From assembly GCA_003222115.1 (NCBI GenBank), contig QHUL01000059.1, forward strand, positions 1 to 64,000: a DNA stretch of 64,000 nucleotides. The letters are read 5' to 3'. Below, piece after piece: positions 42,158-49,248 of this stretch; position 1 is the first letter of the stretch, and each line of letters starts with the position of its first letter. A model generated the notes under the pieces. It saw only the letters and a program-made list of their open reading frames with translations. It was not told the origin of the DNA and did not search any database. Made by a program: the position numbers and the translations under genes. This DNA comes from Gemmatimonadota bacterium. GTDB lineage: Bacteria; Gemmatimonadota; Gemmatimonadetes; Gemmatimonadales; GWC2-71-9.

Positions 42158-42578
42158 CGTCCCCGCCGTGGCGGCGATCGAGCGGGAAGTCTTCGCCGAC
42201 CCCTGGTCCGCGAACGACTTCCAGGAGTGCGTCGCCGGCGGCGTGCTGTTCTCGGTGGCGACGGATGGCGCCGTGGTCGGCGGCTACGTCGTGGCGCACC
42301 ACGCCGCGGACGAAGGGGAGATCCTGAACCTCGGCGTCGCGCCCGGCCATCGCCGCCGGGGGATCGGCCGGGCGCTGGTGCGGCACGTCCTCGGCGAGCT
42401 GGCGCGCTGCACGGTGAAGGTCGCGTTCCTCGAGGTGCGGGAGTCGAACACGGCGGCGCGCCGGCTGTATGAGAGTCTCGGGTTTGTCGGAGTGGGCCGC
42501 CGCCCGCGGTACTATCGCCGACCCGTAGAGGATGCCGTGATCCTACGCGTAACTTTAGCCCAAGTGGCGTATCTTTGA
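42075..42578 (+). CDS. rimI: GNAT acetyltransferase RimI (ribosomal protein S18 alanine N-acetyltransferase)
   Basis: 167 residues from the ATG at 42075, which lies 83 bases inside tsaB; no later ATG or GTG precedes the conserved YRIRPARAADVPAVAAIE. Acetyl-CoA site LGVAPGHRRRGIGRALV; substrate region VFADPWSANDFQECV and the C-terminal ESNTAARRLYESLGFVGVGR with the RimI-type GRRPRYY. tsaB and rimI are neighbours in many bacteria. It may acetylate S18 or other protein N-termini. Confidence 0.9.
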   Translation: MAALPKRRSSGRPVTGAHYRIRPARAADVPAVAAIEREVFADPWSANDFQECVAGGVLFSVATDGAVVGGYVVAHHAADEGEILNLGVAPGHRRRGIGRALVRHVLGELARCTVKVAFLEVRESNTAARRLYESLGFVGVGRRPRYYRRPVEDAVILRVTLAQVAYL

Positions 42579-42607
42579 TTGACAGAATGACTTGCGCGTC
42601 ATATACT
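42579..42607 (+). promoter_or_regulatory. Strong sigma-70-type promoter of ssb
   Basis: TTGACA (42579-42584, perfect -35), 17-base spacer, TATACT (42602-42607, 5 of 6). It begins on the base after the rimI stop. Transcription would start about 42614, giving a ~40-base leader with GGGGAGG before the ssb GTG. The best promoter in the window. Confidence 0.85.
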
Positions 42608-42654
42608 GTTCCTCGCCCTTGGTGCCCCACCCGCCATACGTTGGGGAGGTCGTC

Positions 42655-43131
42655 GTGAGCCGGAGCCTCAATAAAGTCATGCTAATCGGGAACTTGGGGG
42701 CCGATCCCGAGGTGCGGAGCACCAACAACGGCGGCCGGGTGGCCAACCTGTCGCTCGCGACCAGCCGGCAGTGGACGGGGGCGGGGGGGGAGCGCCAGGA
42801 GAAGACCGAGTGGCACCGGGTCATCTGCTGGAACAACAAAGGCGCCCAGCTGGCCGATCTGGCCGAGAAGTACATGAAGAAGGGCGACAAGCTCTATGTC
42901 GAAGGCCGGGTAGAGTACCGCACCTGGGAGGACCGGGAGAAGCAGACGCGCTACGTCACCGAGATCATCGCGCGGGAAGTGATCCTGCTGTCGCCTCGGG
43001 GAAGCGGCGAAGGTGGAGCCGAGTTCGCGCGCACCCGGGCCGCGGCCAAGGTCGCTCCCGAAGGCAAGCCGGAATCGCTCGACGCGCTCCCGGAGGCGCT
43101 CGATGAGGAGGACGACGATCTGCCGTTCTAG
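42655..43131 (+). CDS. ssb: Single-stranded DNA-binding protein
   Basis: 158 residues. The GTG at 42655 is chosen because it follows GGGGAGG by a normal distance and gives the standard start SRSLNKVMLIGNLGADPEVR; an upstream ATG would lie in the leader of the strong promoter. OB fold with WHRVICWNNKGAQLADLAEKY and KLYVEGRVEYRTWED, a variable linker, and the acidic tip DEEDDDLPF that docks partner proteins. Overlaps the next gene by 29 bases. Confidence 0.96.
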   Translation: MSRSLNKVMLIGNLGADPEVRSTNNGGRVANLSLATSRQWTGAGGERQEKTEWHRVICWNNKGAQLADLAEKYMKKGDKLYVEGRVEYRTWEDREKQTRYVTEIIAREVILLSPRGSGEGGAEFARTRAAAKVAPEGKPESLDALPEALDEEDDDLPF

Positions 43132-44350
43132 CCGGGCAGTCCTGCTCGCCCTTGTGGCAGGGCTGCTCGGGGTGCCGGGGCTTGGGGCGCAGGACACCAC
43201 GAAAGCCGCCGCCGACACTTCCCAGGCCCCGGCGGCCCCCGCAGGGCAGTTGCCCGAAAGCCACGTGGTGACGCGGGGTGAGACCCTCTGGTCGATCTCG
43301 CAACTGTACTTCAGCGATCCGCTCCTCTGGCCCGAGATCTACCGACTCAACACGACGGTCGTGGAAGACCCCCACTGGATCTATCCCGGCGAGGTGCTGC
43401 ACCTCGCGGCGCCGACGACGGTCGCGCAGACGACGGCCGTGTCCGTCGCGCAGGCGCCTGCGGCCGACACGGTGCGGGCGCAGGCGGCGGACACCGTCAC
43501 GGCGGCACGCATCGACACCACCGTCGTGGATACGGCCCAGCTTGTCGAGGCACCGCCGCCCCCGCCGGGCCCAACGGAGACCTACGAGACCATCTTCGAC
43601 CGCGGCCGCTCCCGCACCGAGGAGGTGCAGGACATCCTCCGTGCCTATGCCAACCAGCCCTACCGGCCCTTGCGCCGCGGGGAGTTCTACGCGGCGGGGT
43701 TCCTGAGCGAGCAGGAGCGGCTGCCCTGGGGCCTGGTGCTGGGCGCGACGGCTGTGCCGGCCATTCCGCGCTTGTCCCAGCATACGACCGCCACCGTGTT
43801 CGGGCAGATTTCCATCCAACCGCCGCAAGACGCGTCGTATCACGTAGGCGACTCGCTGCTCCTCGCCCGCATCGACCGGGACGTCGCGTCCTGGGGCGAC
43901 GTGGTGGTGCCGGTCGGCGTGGCCCGCGTGACGGACGTGCAGAAGCGCCAGCTGCTCGGCGACGTAATCATGCAGTTCGGCCGGATCCATGACGGCAACC
44001 TGGCGATGCCGCTCGAGCCGTTCAAGGACGCGGGCGACGTGCGGCCCGTGCCGGTTGGCAACGGACTCGAGGCCCACGTGATCGCGCAGCGGGATCTCCA
44101 TGTGCTCACGAACGCCCAGCAGATTCTGTTTCTCGACAGGGGTCGCGCGGAGGGAGTGGTGCCGGGCGATCTGTTCGAGATCTATCGCCCCGCCTCGCGC
44201 GAGCTCGGGGGTGCCTCCGAGCAGCCGCTCATCGTGGTCGAGATCGTGCATACGCGGGAGCATTCCTGCTCCGGCCTCGTCCTCGGCATCACGCACCCCG
44301 GGGTATCACCGGGGTCGCCCGCGCGCCTGATCCGGAAGATGCCCTCCTGA
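43103..44350 (+). CDS. Secreted LysM-domain protein
   Basis: 415 residues; the ATG at 43103 lies inside the acidic tail region of ssb. Signal peptide ending GVPGLGAQ. A single LysM domain follows at about residues 52-100 (HVVTRGETLWSISQLYFSDP, IYRLNTTVVEDPHWIYPGEV), so the protein should bind peptidoglycan. A Thr/Ala/Val-rich linker leads to a ~250-residue domain of unknown fold, beta-rich (VGDSLLLARIDRD, VVVPVGVARVTDV, GVVPGDLFEIYRP). The latter resembles the C-terminal part of other LysM envelope proteins, without a catalytic signature. Confidence 0.8.
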   Translation: MRRTTICRSSRAVLLALVAGLLGVPGLGAQDTTKAAADTSQAPAAPAGQLPESHVVTRGETLWSISQLYFSDPLLWPEIYRLNTTVVEDPHWIYPGEVLHLAAPTTVAQTTAVSVAQAPAADTVRAQAADTVTAARIDTTVVDTAQLVEAPPPPPGPTETYETIFDRGRSRTEEVQDILRAYANQPYRPLRRGEFYAAGFLSEQERLPWGLVLGATAVPAIPRLSQHTTATVFGQISIQPPQDASYHVGDSLLLARIDRDVASWGDVVVPVGVARVTDVQKRQLLGDVIMQFGRIHDGNLAMPLEPFKDAGDVRPVPVGNGLEAHVIAQRDLHVLTNAQQILFLDRGRAEGVVPGDLFEIYRPASRELGGASEQPLIVVEIVHTREHSCSGLVLGITHPGVSPGSPARLIRKMPS

Positions 44351-44356
44351 GCGCCC

Positions 44357-44382
44357 GCCGGATCCGCCGCGGCGGGTCCGGC
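44357..44382 (+). other. 12-bp hairpin between the LysM gene and the HemX-like gene
   Basis: GCCGGATCCGCC (44357-44368) pairs with GGCGGGTCCGGC (44371-44382), one G-U pair, with only GC between the arms, so the innermost pairs would open to a 4-6-base loop. No T run follows. Either a U-less terminator of the ssb-LysM unit or a processing stem upstream of the hem genes. Confidence 0.45.
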
Positions 44383-44396
44383 GTCTCCTGCGGACA

Positions 44397-45185
44397 ATGA
44401 TGCCGACCCTGCATCTCGTGGCGCTGGGGCTGTACGGCCTTGCGGCGGCCCTGGCGCTGGCGCCGTTTGCAGGTCTGCCCTCGCTGTCGCGGCGCTGGAG
44501 CGTGGCGCTTCCCGGAGCGGGCGCCCTTGCCCACGGCATGGCGCTCGCCCAGCTCACCCCGGCCGGGCTCGCCCCCATCCTCTCTTTACTGGCCCTGTTC
44601 CTCATCGTGCTGCAGCTCTGCTGCGAGCTGCTGCTGCGCGCGACGGCGGTGGCGCTGTTTACGGCCCCGCTGGCGGCGGGTCTCGTCGGGCTCGCGCTGC
44701 TGCTCGGCCTCGCGCCCGGGGTCGAGGCCGCCGCGGGGAGCACCGTCTGGTCCGTGCTGCACGTGACCTTGAGCGTTTTGGCGATCGCCCTCCTGGCCCT
44801 CGCGTTCGTCTCCGCGGCGCTGTACTTGCTCCAGTTCCGCGAACTCAAGACCAAGCGTTTCGGCCAGGTGTTCCAGTTGTTCCCGCCGCTCGAGCGGCTC
44901 GATAGGTTAAACTACGGCGCGCTGGCCGTCGCATTTCCCGCGCTGACGGTCGGCCTGCTCTTCGGGGTCGGGGTGCGGTTTGCCGCGGGAGTGGACGTGG
45001 CGCCGGCGCAGCTTGTGTGGGGGTCGTTCACTTGGGTGGTGCTGGGCTGGGCGGTGTGGGCGCGGGTGGTGCGTGGGTGGGCGGGCCGGCGCGCGGCGTT
45101 CATGAGCATCGCCGGCTTCGCGGCGGTCGTCCTGGTCTACCTGGCGCTGAAGCTCGTCGAGCCGGGAAGGGAACGGTTCCTCTGA
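44397..45185 (+). CDS. CcsA/HemX-like inner-membrane protein
   Basis: 262 residues (ATG at 44397, a second ATG follows directly). Seven to eight hydrophobic segments span the whole length. The region VWSVLHVTLSVLAIALLALAF, then ALYLLQFRELKTKRFG and LERLDRLNYGALAVAFPALT, matches the CcsA/CycK/HemX family, but I do not see the tryptophan-rich WWD haem-handling loop of true CcsA. Its place directly before hemA is that of HemX in other bacteria, where it affects the amount of glutamyl-tRNA reductase. I favour HemX-like over a cytochrome c assembly role. Confidence 0.78.
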   Translation: MMPTLHLVALGLYGLAAALALAPFAGLPSLSRRWSVALPGAGALAHGMALAQLTPAGLAPILSLLALFLIVLQLCCELLLRATAVALFTAPLAAGLVGLALLLGLAPGVEAAAGSTVWSVLHVTLSVLAIALLALAFVSAALYLLQFRELKTKRFGQVFQLFPPLERLDRLNYGALAVAFPALTVGLLFGVGVRFAAGVDVAPAQLVWGSFTWVVLGWAVWARVVRGWAGRRAAFMSIAGFAAVVLVYLALKLVEPGRERFL

Positions 45186-45198
45186 TCGATAGGGGCGC

Positions 45199-46461
45199 AT
45201 GAGCATCGCGGTCCTGGGGGTGAATCACCGCACGGCGCCGCTCGAGGTGCGCGAGCGCTTCGCCCACGCGGCGCACGAGGTGCCGCCGGCCCTGGAGCGG
45301 GTGCTGCGCGCGGGCGCGGGCGGGGGTGTCCTGCTCTCCACCTGCAACCGCACGGAGTTCTACCTCGCGCAGCCGGGCGGCACCGTGGCGGAGGCCGTGT
45401 GGGAGCTGTTGTCCGAGCGCCTCGGTGGCGGCGGCGCGGCCCAGGAATACGGATACGTGCAGCGCGACCGCGACGCCGTGCGCCACCTCTACCGCGTTTC
45501 CGCGGGGCTCGACTCGATGATCCTGGGGGAGTCCCAGATCCAGGGTCAGGTGCGGGAGGCGTGGCAGGTCTCGCGCGTCCAGGCGGGGCCCGTACTCCAC
45601 CGGCTGTTCCAGTCGGCCCTGCTCGTCGGCGCCCGCGTGCGCGGGGAGACGGGCCTCGGTGTCGGCACCGCGTCGGCCCCGTCGGCCGCGGTGGCGCTCG
45701 CCGAGAAGATCTTCGGCGCGCTCGCCGGCCGCAGCGCGCTGATCCTCGGTGCGGGCGACGTGGCGGAGCTCGCCGCCGGCTGCCTCGCGGCGGAGGGCGT
45801 GCAGGTGGCGCTCGTGGCCAGCAGGACCTACGAGCGCGCCCGGGTGATCGCGGAGCGTCTGGGCGGCCACGCGATGACGCTCGAGGAAGCGTGGGACCAC
45901 TTCGCCACGGCGGACATCGTGCTCTGCTCGACGGCCGCTCCGCACGCCGTCGTCACCTGGGAGCGCGTGGCCCCCGCCATTCGCCGCCGCGGGGGCCGGC
46001 CCCTGTGCCTGCTCGACCTCGCGGTCCCGCGGGACGTCGAGCCGGCGGTCGCGCAGCTGGAGAACGTCTTTCTCTACGACATCGATGACCTGCAGGCGGT
46101 GGCGGCGCAGGCGACGGCCCAGCGGCGCGGCGAGATCCCGGCGGCCGAGCGCATCGTGAGCGAAGAAGTGGATCGGTTCTGGGGCTGGTACGACGGACTG
46201 GGCGTCGTCCCCGTGATCCGGGCGTTCCGCGACCGGCTCGATGATCTGCGGCGCGCGGAGCTGGAGCGGGCCCTGCGCCGGCTCGGTCACCTCTCTCCCG
46301 AGGATCGCGCGCAGGTGGACCAGTTCAGTCAGGCGCTCCTCAACAAGTTCCTGCACGAGCCCACGGTCGTGCTGAAACGGGCGGCGCGGGTGGGGCACGG
46401 CTACGGCCTGCTGGAGGCGCTGAAGAAGCTGTTCGGGCTGGAGACCGGGGCCGGACGATGA
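45199..46461 (+). CDS. hemA: Glutamyl-tRNA reductase
   Basis: 420 residues. It reduces glutamyl-tRNA to glutamate-1-semialdehyde, the committed step of C5-pathway haem synthesis. GVNHRTAPLEVRERFA, the catalytic cysteine C49 in LSTCNRTEFYL, HLYRVSAGLDSMILGESQIQ, the NADPH site LILGAGDVAEL and the C-terminal dimerisation helix KFLHEPTVVLKRAA are all in place. Preceded by a HemX-like gene; hemB, hemC and hemD are not adjacent. ATGA overlap with the following epimerase. Confidence 0.96.
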   Translation: MSIAVLGVNHRTAPLEVRERFAHAAHEVPPALERVLRAGAGGGVLLSTCNRTEFYLAQPGGTVAEAVWELLSERLGGGGAAQEYGYVQRDRDAVRHLYRVSAGLDSMILGESQIQGQVREAWQVSRVQAGPVLHRLFQSALLVGARVRGETGLGVGTASAPSAAVALAEKIFGALAGRSALILGAGDVAELAAGCLAAEGVQVALVASRTYERARVIAERLGGHAMTLEEAWDHFATADIVLCSTAAPHAVVTWERVAPAIRRRGGRPLCLLDLAVPRDVEPAVAQLENVFLYDIDDLQAVAAQATAQRRGEIPAAERIVSEEVDRFWGWYDGLGVVPVIRAFRDRLDDLRRAELERALRRLGHLSPEDRAQVDQFSQALLNKFLHEPTVVLKRAARVGHGYGLLEALKKLFGLETGAGR

Positions 46462-47402
46462 CGCGGCGCGTGCTGATCAGCGGGGGAGCGGGATTCGTCG
46501 GCTCCCACGTCGCCGAGGCGTATGTCGCCGCCGGGGACGAGGTCACGGTGCTCGATGACCTGTCCACGGGCCGGCGCGAGAACCTGCCGCGCGGCGTGCG
46601 CTTCGTGCTCGCCGACATCCGCTCGGCCGAAGCGCGCGACCTCGTCGCCCAGGGGCGCTTCGACCTGCTCAATCACCATGCGGCGCAGATGGACGTGCGC
46701 CGCTCGGTCGCCGACCCGCTGTTCGACCTCGACGTCAATTTGCGCGGGCTGCTGAACCTGCTCGAAGGCGCGCGCGCGGGCGGCGTGCGGCGGGTCGTGT
46801 TCGCCTCCTCCGGCGGCGTCGTGTACGGCGACGCGACGACGCCACCCTGCCGGGAGGGAGCGGCCAAGCTGCCGATATCGCCCTACGGCGTCGCGAAGCT
46901 CGCGTCGGAGCACTACCTCTCGGCGTACTCCCGGCTGTACGGTCTCGAAGCGGCCAGCCTGCGCTACAGCAACGTCTACGGGCCGCGTCAGCGTGCGGAC
47001 GGCGAAGCGGGCGTGGTCGCCATTTTCTCGCGCAAGATTCTGGCTGGCGAGCCGCTGACGATCTTCGGGGACGGCGAGCAGACGCGGGACATGGTGTACG
47101 TGAAAGACGTGGCCGCGGCGAACCTCGCGGCGAGCGACCGGCCGCTGCCGCCGCTCGACGGCCTGGACGCGCGGGCCTGGAACGTCGGCACGGGCATCGA
47201 GACCTCCGTCAAACGCCTGGCCGAGCTGCTCGCGACGGCCGCCGGCCGCCGGCCGACCATTCGCTACGCGCCCGAGCGACCGGGCGAGCTGCGGCGCAAC
47301 GCGCTCGCGGTGGAGAAAGCGGCGCGCCAGCTGGGCTGGGCCCCGGGCACCGCGCTCGCCGACGGGCTCGGCGTCACCCTGCGCACCTTCGCGGAGGATT
47401 GA
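46458..47402 (+). CDS. NAD-dependent sugar epimerase, UDP-glucose 4-epimerase type
   Basis: 314 residues, extended SDR. SGGAGFVGSHVAEAYVAAGD, VLDDLSTGRRENLP, NHHAAQMDVRRSVADPLFDL, FASSGGVVYGD, YGVAKLASEHYL (YxxxK) and LRYSNVYGPRQRADGEAGVVAIF match the GalE-like group of UDP-hexose 4-epimerases. It is separated by 17 kb from the other sugar-nucleotide genes and is coupled to hemA by a 4-base overlap. The exact sugar is not determined by sequence alone. Confidence 0.82.
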   Translation: MTRRVLISGGAGFVGSHVAEAYVAAGDEVTVLDDLSTGRRENLPRGVRFVLADIRSAEARDLVAQGRFDLLNHHAAQMDVRRSVADPLFDLDVNLRGLLNLLEGARAGGVRRVVFASSGGVVYGDATTPPCREGAAKLPISPYGVAKLASEHYLSAYSRLYGLEAASLRYSNVYGPRQRADGEAGVVAIFSRKILAGEPLTIFGDGEQTRDMVYVKDVAAANLAASDRPLPPLDGLDARAWNVGTGIETSVKRLAELLATAAGRRPTIRYAPERPGELRRNALAVEKAARQLGWAPGTALADGLGVTLRTFAED

Positions 47403-47405
47403 GGC

Positions 47406-48125
47406 GTGTTGCTACAGGTCGGGCGAGCGATTCCCACCACGCCCTGGGAGCTGGTGCTGACATCGAGCCGCGAAACGAAGTTCGTGCTCGCGATCCTCGT
47501 GGTGTTCTCCCTCGTCTCGTGGTATCTCATCGCGCTGAAGTGGTGGCAGTTCCGCCGCATGCGACAGCAGGCCGACCGCTTCATGACGGAGATCGAGCGG
47601 GCGGCCCGTCTCGAGGACGCCTACCACGCCGCCATGCGGCTGCCGTCCTCGCCCTACAACCGGCTGCTGCGTGAAGGCATGCACTTCTTCGGGGAGCTGA
47701 AGCCGGGGGGCCTCAAGGGCGACGGGCCGATCGCGGCGCCGCAGGCGACCCTCACGACGACGCAGCTCGAGGCGCTGCGGATGGTGCTCGCCAAGGAGGT
47801 CGCGGCGGAGCGGGACGCCGCCGCGCGCTTCATCCCGTGGCTCGCGACGTTCGGCTCGGTGAGCCCGCTGCTCGGCCTGCTCGGCACGGTGCTCGGGGTG
47901 ATGGATGCCTTCATCGGCATCGCGGTCGGCGGCTCCGGGAACATCGCCGCCGTCGCGCCCGGCGTCGCCGAGGCGCTGGTGACGACCGTGGGCGGCCTGG
48001 CCGTCGCCGTCCCCTCCGTGATGGCGTACAACCTCTTCGTCAACCGGTTGGGCCTGTTCGCGGGCGAGCTGGAGGGCTTCGCTCAGGAGATCATCGCGAC
48101 GATGGCCCGCGAAGGGAGGCTGTGA
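47406..48125 (+). CDS. tolQ: TolQ/ExbB-family proton channel subunit
   Basis: 239 residues, GTG start three bases after the epimerase stop. Three membrane helices: ~26-46 (FVLAILVVFSLVSWYLIAL), ~138-160 (FIPWLATFGSVSPLLGLLGT) and ~180-205 (GVAEALVTTVGGLAVAVPSV). The second and third hold the MotA/TolQ/ExbB signature. With TolR it forms the proton-driven motor that powers TolA across the envelope during division. The tolR, tolA, tolB, pal and cpoB genes follow in order, so TolQ is preferred to ExbB. Confidence 0.93.
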   Translation: MLLQVGRAIPTTPWELVLTSSRETKFVLAILVVFSLVSWYLIALKWWQFRRMRQQADRFMTEIERAARLEDAYHAAMRLPSSPYNRLLREGMHFFGELKPGGLKGDGPIAAPQATLTTTQLEALRMVLAKEVAAERDAAARFIPWLATFGSVSPLLGLLGTVLGVMDAFIGIAVGGSGNIAAVAPGVAEALVTTVGGLAVAVPSVMAYNLFVNRLGLFAGELEGFAQEIIATMAREGRL

Positions 48126-48562
48126 TGGCCGGCCTGCTGGGGGGTGGGGGCGGGCTGCGCGGTCACGGCGAGCTGCCGCTCACCGCGGACATCAACGTCA
48201 CGTCGCTCGTCGACGTGGCCTTCGTGCTGCTCATCATCTTCATGATCACCGCGCCGATCATGCAGGGCGGCGTGGACGTGCGGCTGCCGCGCGCCGCGGC
48301 GCGACCGCTCGAGCCCAAGGCCGGCCTCGTGATCAGCCTCGATCGCGACGGCAAGATCTACCTCGACCAGGCGCCGCTCAGCTACGAGGACTTTCGCGCC
48401 ACGTTCGGCGCATTCGTGCGGACCAAACGGCCGTCCGGGGTGTACCTCCGGGCCGACGGACGCGTCCCCTATGCGAACGTGGTACAGGTGCTCGCGGTGA
48501 TCCGGCAGTCTGGCGTGAGCGACGTAGGCCTGGTCGCCGAGCCGGAGCGCGTCGAGCGGTGA
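48125..48562 (+). CDS. tolR: TolR/ExbD-family subunit
   Basis: 145 residues; its ATG shares a base with the tolQ stop. One membrane helix near residues 22-44 (INVTSLVDVAFVLLIIFMI) with the conserved Asp (LVDVAFVLLIIFM) that takes part in proton flow, then a periplasmic domain (KAGLVISLDRDGKIYLD, VVQVLAVIRQSGVSDVGLV). Partner of TolQ. Overlaps the next gene (GTGA). Confidence 0.93.
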   Translation: MAGLLGGGGGLRGHGELPLTADINVTSLVDVAFVLLIIFMITAPIMQGGVDVRLPRAAARPLEPKAGLVISLDRDGKIYLDQAPLSYEDFRATFGAFVRTKRPSGVYLRADGRVPYANVVQVLAVIRQSGVSDVGLVAEPERVER

Positions 48563-49248
48563 GGCGGGGGCAGCGCGTCCCGGCGAACGTCGGCCTGGCG
48601 CTCGCCGCCACGCTGCTGGTGCACGGTGCCGCGGGCCTGTTTCTGTTCGCCGCAGCCGGCGAGGCGCGCCGCGCCGCGCCGCCCACCTACAAGGTGCGGC
48701 TCATCGCCGCCCCGGCGCCCGAGGAAGAGACGCGCAAGGCGCCCGAGGCGCTGGAGCGGCCGGCTGAGGAGAAACCGGCGCCGCTCCCCAAGGCGAAACA
48801 GCCGCCCAAGAGCACCGTGTCCGCGGCCACGCCTCCCAAGACCGCGGACAATACCAAGCGCGAGGCGGCGCCGCGCACCACGCCGAAGGCCGCGCCCCTG
48901 CCGGGGGAGACGCCTTCCACGGGGTCGGACGTCGCCACCGTCAGCACCGAGGGCGTGGAGTTCCCGTTCCCCGAGTACCTGCAGAACATCGTGGGCCAGG
49001 TGCTGCGGCGCTGGCAACGGCCGCTGCAGAGCACGCCCCTCGAGGCGGAGGTGTCGTTCTTCATTCATCGGGATGGCACGGTGAGCGATCTCCAGTTCAT
49101 CAAGCGCTCGGGCTACTTCAGCTTCGATCTCGAGGCTCAAGGAGCGGTCGAGGAGGCGGGCCGCTTCAAGGCGTTCGGCTCTTTGCCCGACGGCTGGACC
49201 GCGGACGTGTTGTTCGTGCGGTTTTACTTCTCGGGGAGACGCCAGTGA
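48559..49248 (+). CDS. tolA: TolA/TonB-like energy transducer
   Basis: 229 residues, GTG start. An N-terminal membrane helix (VGLALAATLLVHGAAGLFLF), a Pro/Lys/Glu/Ala-rich spacer from ~40 to ~125, and a C-terminal domain from ~135 (YLQNIVGQVLRRWQRPLQST, AEVSFFIHRDGTVSDLQFIK) of the TonB/TolA type. It would connect the TolQR motor to TolB and Pal. Short compared with E. coli TolA (421), mainly in the helical spacer. GTGA overlap with tolB. Confidence 0.88.
   Translation: MRRGQRVPANVGLALAATLLVHGAAGLFLFAAAGEARRAAPPTYKVRLIAAPAPEEETRKAPEALERPAEEKPAPLPKAKQPPKSTVSAATPPKTADNTKREAAPRTTPKAAPLPGETPSTGSDVATVSTEGVEFPFPEYLQNIVGQVLRRWQRPLQSTPLEAEVSFFIHRDGTVSDLQFIKRSGYFSFDLEAQGAVEEAGRFKAFGSLPDGWTADVLFVRFYFSGRRQ

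Noticed and set aside
36145-42578. radC to rimI as a mobile or defence island
   Set aside because: radC can mark mobile DNA, but the neighbours (spoT, uvrB, tsaE, tsaB, rimI) are core genes, tightly coupled, with the same base composition and no recombinase.
42592-42654. ATG 21 codons upstream as the ssb start
   Set aside because: It lies upstream of the predicted transcript start, inside the promoter; the GTG at 42655 has a ribosome binding site and gives the standard SSB N-terminus.
44397-45185. Genuine cytochrome c synthetase CcsA
   Set aside because: No tryptophan-rich haem loop is visible and the gene stands before hemA as HemX does, so I call it only CcsA/HemX-like.
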